From: Nephrocerus scutellatus | Lineage: Eukaryota > Arthropoda > Insecta > Diptera > Pipunculidae | Direction of reading: 5' to 3' | Length of the DNA: 64,000 nt | Assembly: GCA_947095585.1 (NCBI GenBank) | Contig: OX352762.1 | Location: 32,340,669 to 32,404,668, forward strand | Shown here: positions 63,801 through 64,000 of the stretch, in pieces | How positions within the stretch are numbered: the first letter of the stretch is position 1 | Layout of the letters: every line of letters begins with the position of its first letter | The notes under the pieces: generated by a model | Seen by the model: only the letters and a program-made list of their open reading frames with translations | What the model was told of the DNA's origin: nothing | Database searches by the model: none | Translations under genes and position numbers: made by a program

Positions 63801-64000
63801 ATTCGGCGCGACAGACCATTGCGGTCCAAGGCCTAGCTTCTCGCGACCATTTGTGTTGCGCATGTATATTTTTGGACACAAATGGGGACAAGGGACCTAC
63901 AATTTAAGGCCGGATCAAAACGGCGAATTGAGAAGCTTTTCGTGACAAGTTATTACTCTCGGAACGTTTGCCACCTATTCGCGAGAGGTGAGACACCGTG
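63801..64000 (-). mobile_element. tRNA-derived SINE, copy 7 (cut by window end)
   Basis: - strand copy with tail side atataatattcggcgcgaca and the body through gcgagaggtgagacaccgtg. The tRNA head lies beyond the window. Confidence 0.85.

Overview
This is AT-rich animal DNA, most likely from an insect and probably a fly. The host genes have short GT-AG introns and AATAAA poly(A) signals. One promoter has TATA at about -32 from an Inr-like TCA. The repeats are insect-type: an errantivirus-like LTR retrotransposon with env, mariner transposases, Helitrons, a tRNA-derived SINE and non-LTR relics. No prokaryotic feature is present. The species cannot be named from the sequence alone.

Host genes are few. 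Two paralogous 5'-nucleotidase/apyrase-family genes lie on the + strand at 7637-15206 and 39994-42002. They share all five intron positions and phases, so they arose by duplication. The first (592 codons) ends in a hydrophobic tail like a GPI signal, and its third intron is 5.5 kb of transposon debris. The second (567 codons) is compact, lacks the tail and has changed substrate-pocket residues, so it is probably secreted. Between them, at 35839-36042, is a single-exon gene for a 67-residue secreted peptide with a clear core promoter. I do not recognise it.

The rest is repeats. A family of elements built from units of about 130 bp recurs from end to end in both orientations. Its members have defined ends and are often joined head-to-tail, inverted, or split by other insertions. 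A tRNA-derived SINE of about 255 bp occurs seven times. There are relics of RTE-like, Jockey-like and Loa/I-like non-LTR elements, mariners (including a DD37D type with a mutated third catalytic residue), Helitron ends and helicase remnants, several inverted-repeat MITEs, and a 149-bp satellite present as a long array with an inverted partner.

The right third is dominated by a tandem LTR retrotransposon (44967-58351, - strand) arranged LTR-internal-LTR-internal-LTR and flanked by a 4-bp CACA duplication. It sits inside one of the 130-bp-unit elements. The two internal regions are nearly identical. Both have the same lesions in pol, but gag and env are open. The upstream copy has an extra stop in integrase, and its outer LTR lacks a 121-bp segment found in the other two LTRs. 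This points to expansion of one insertion by LTR recombination.
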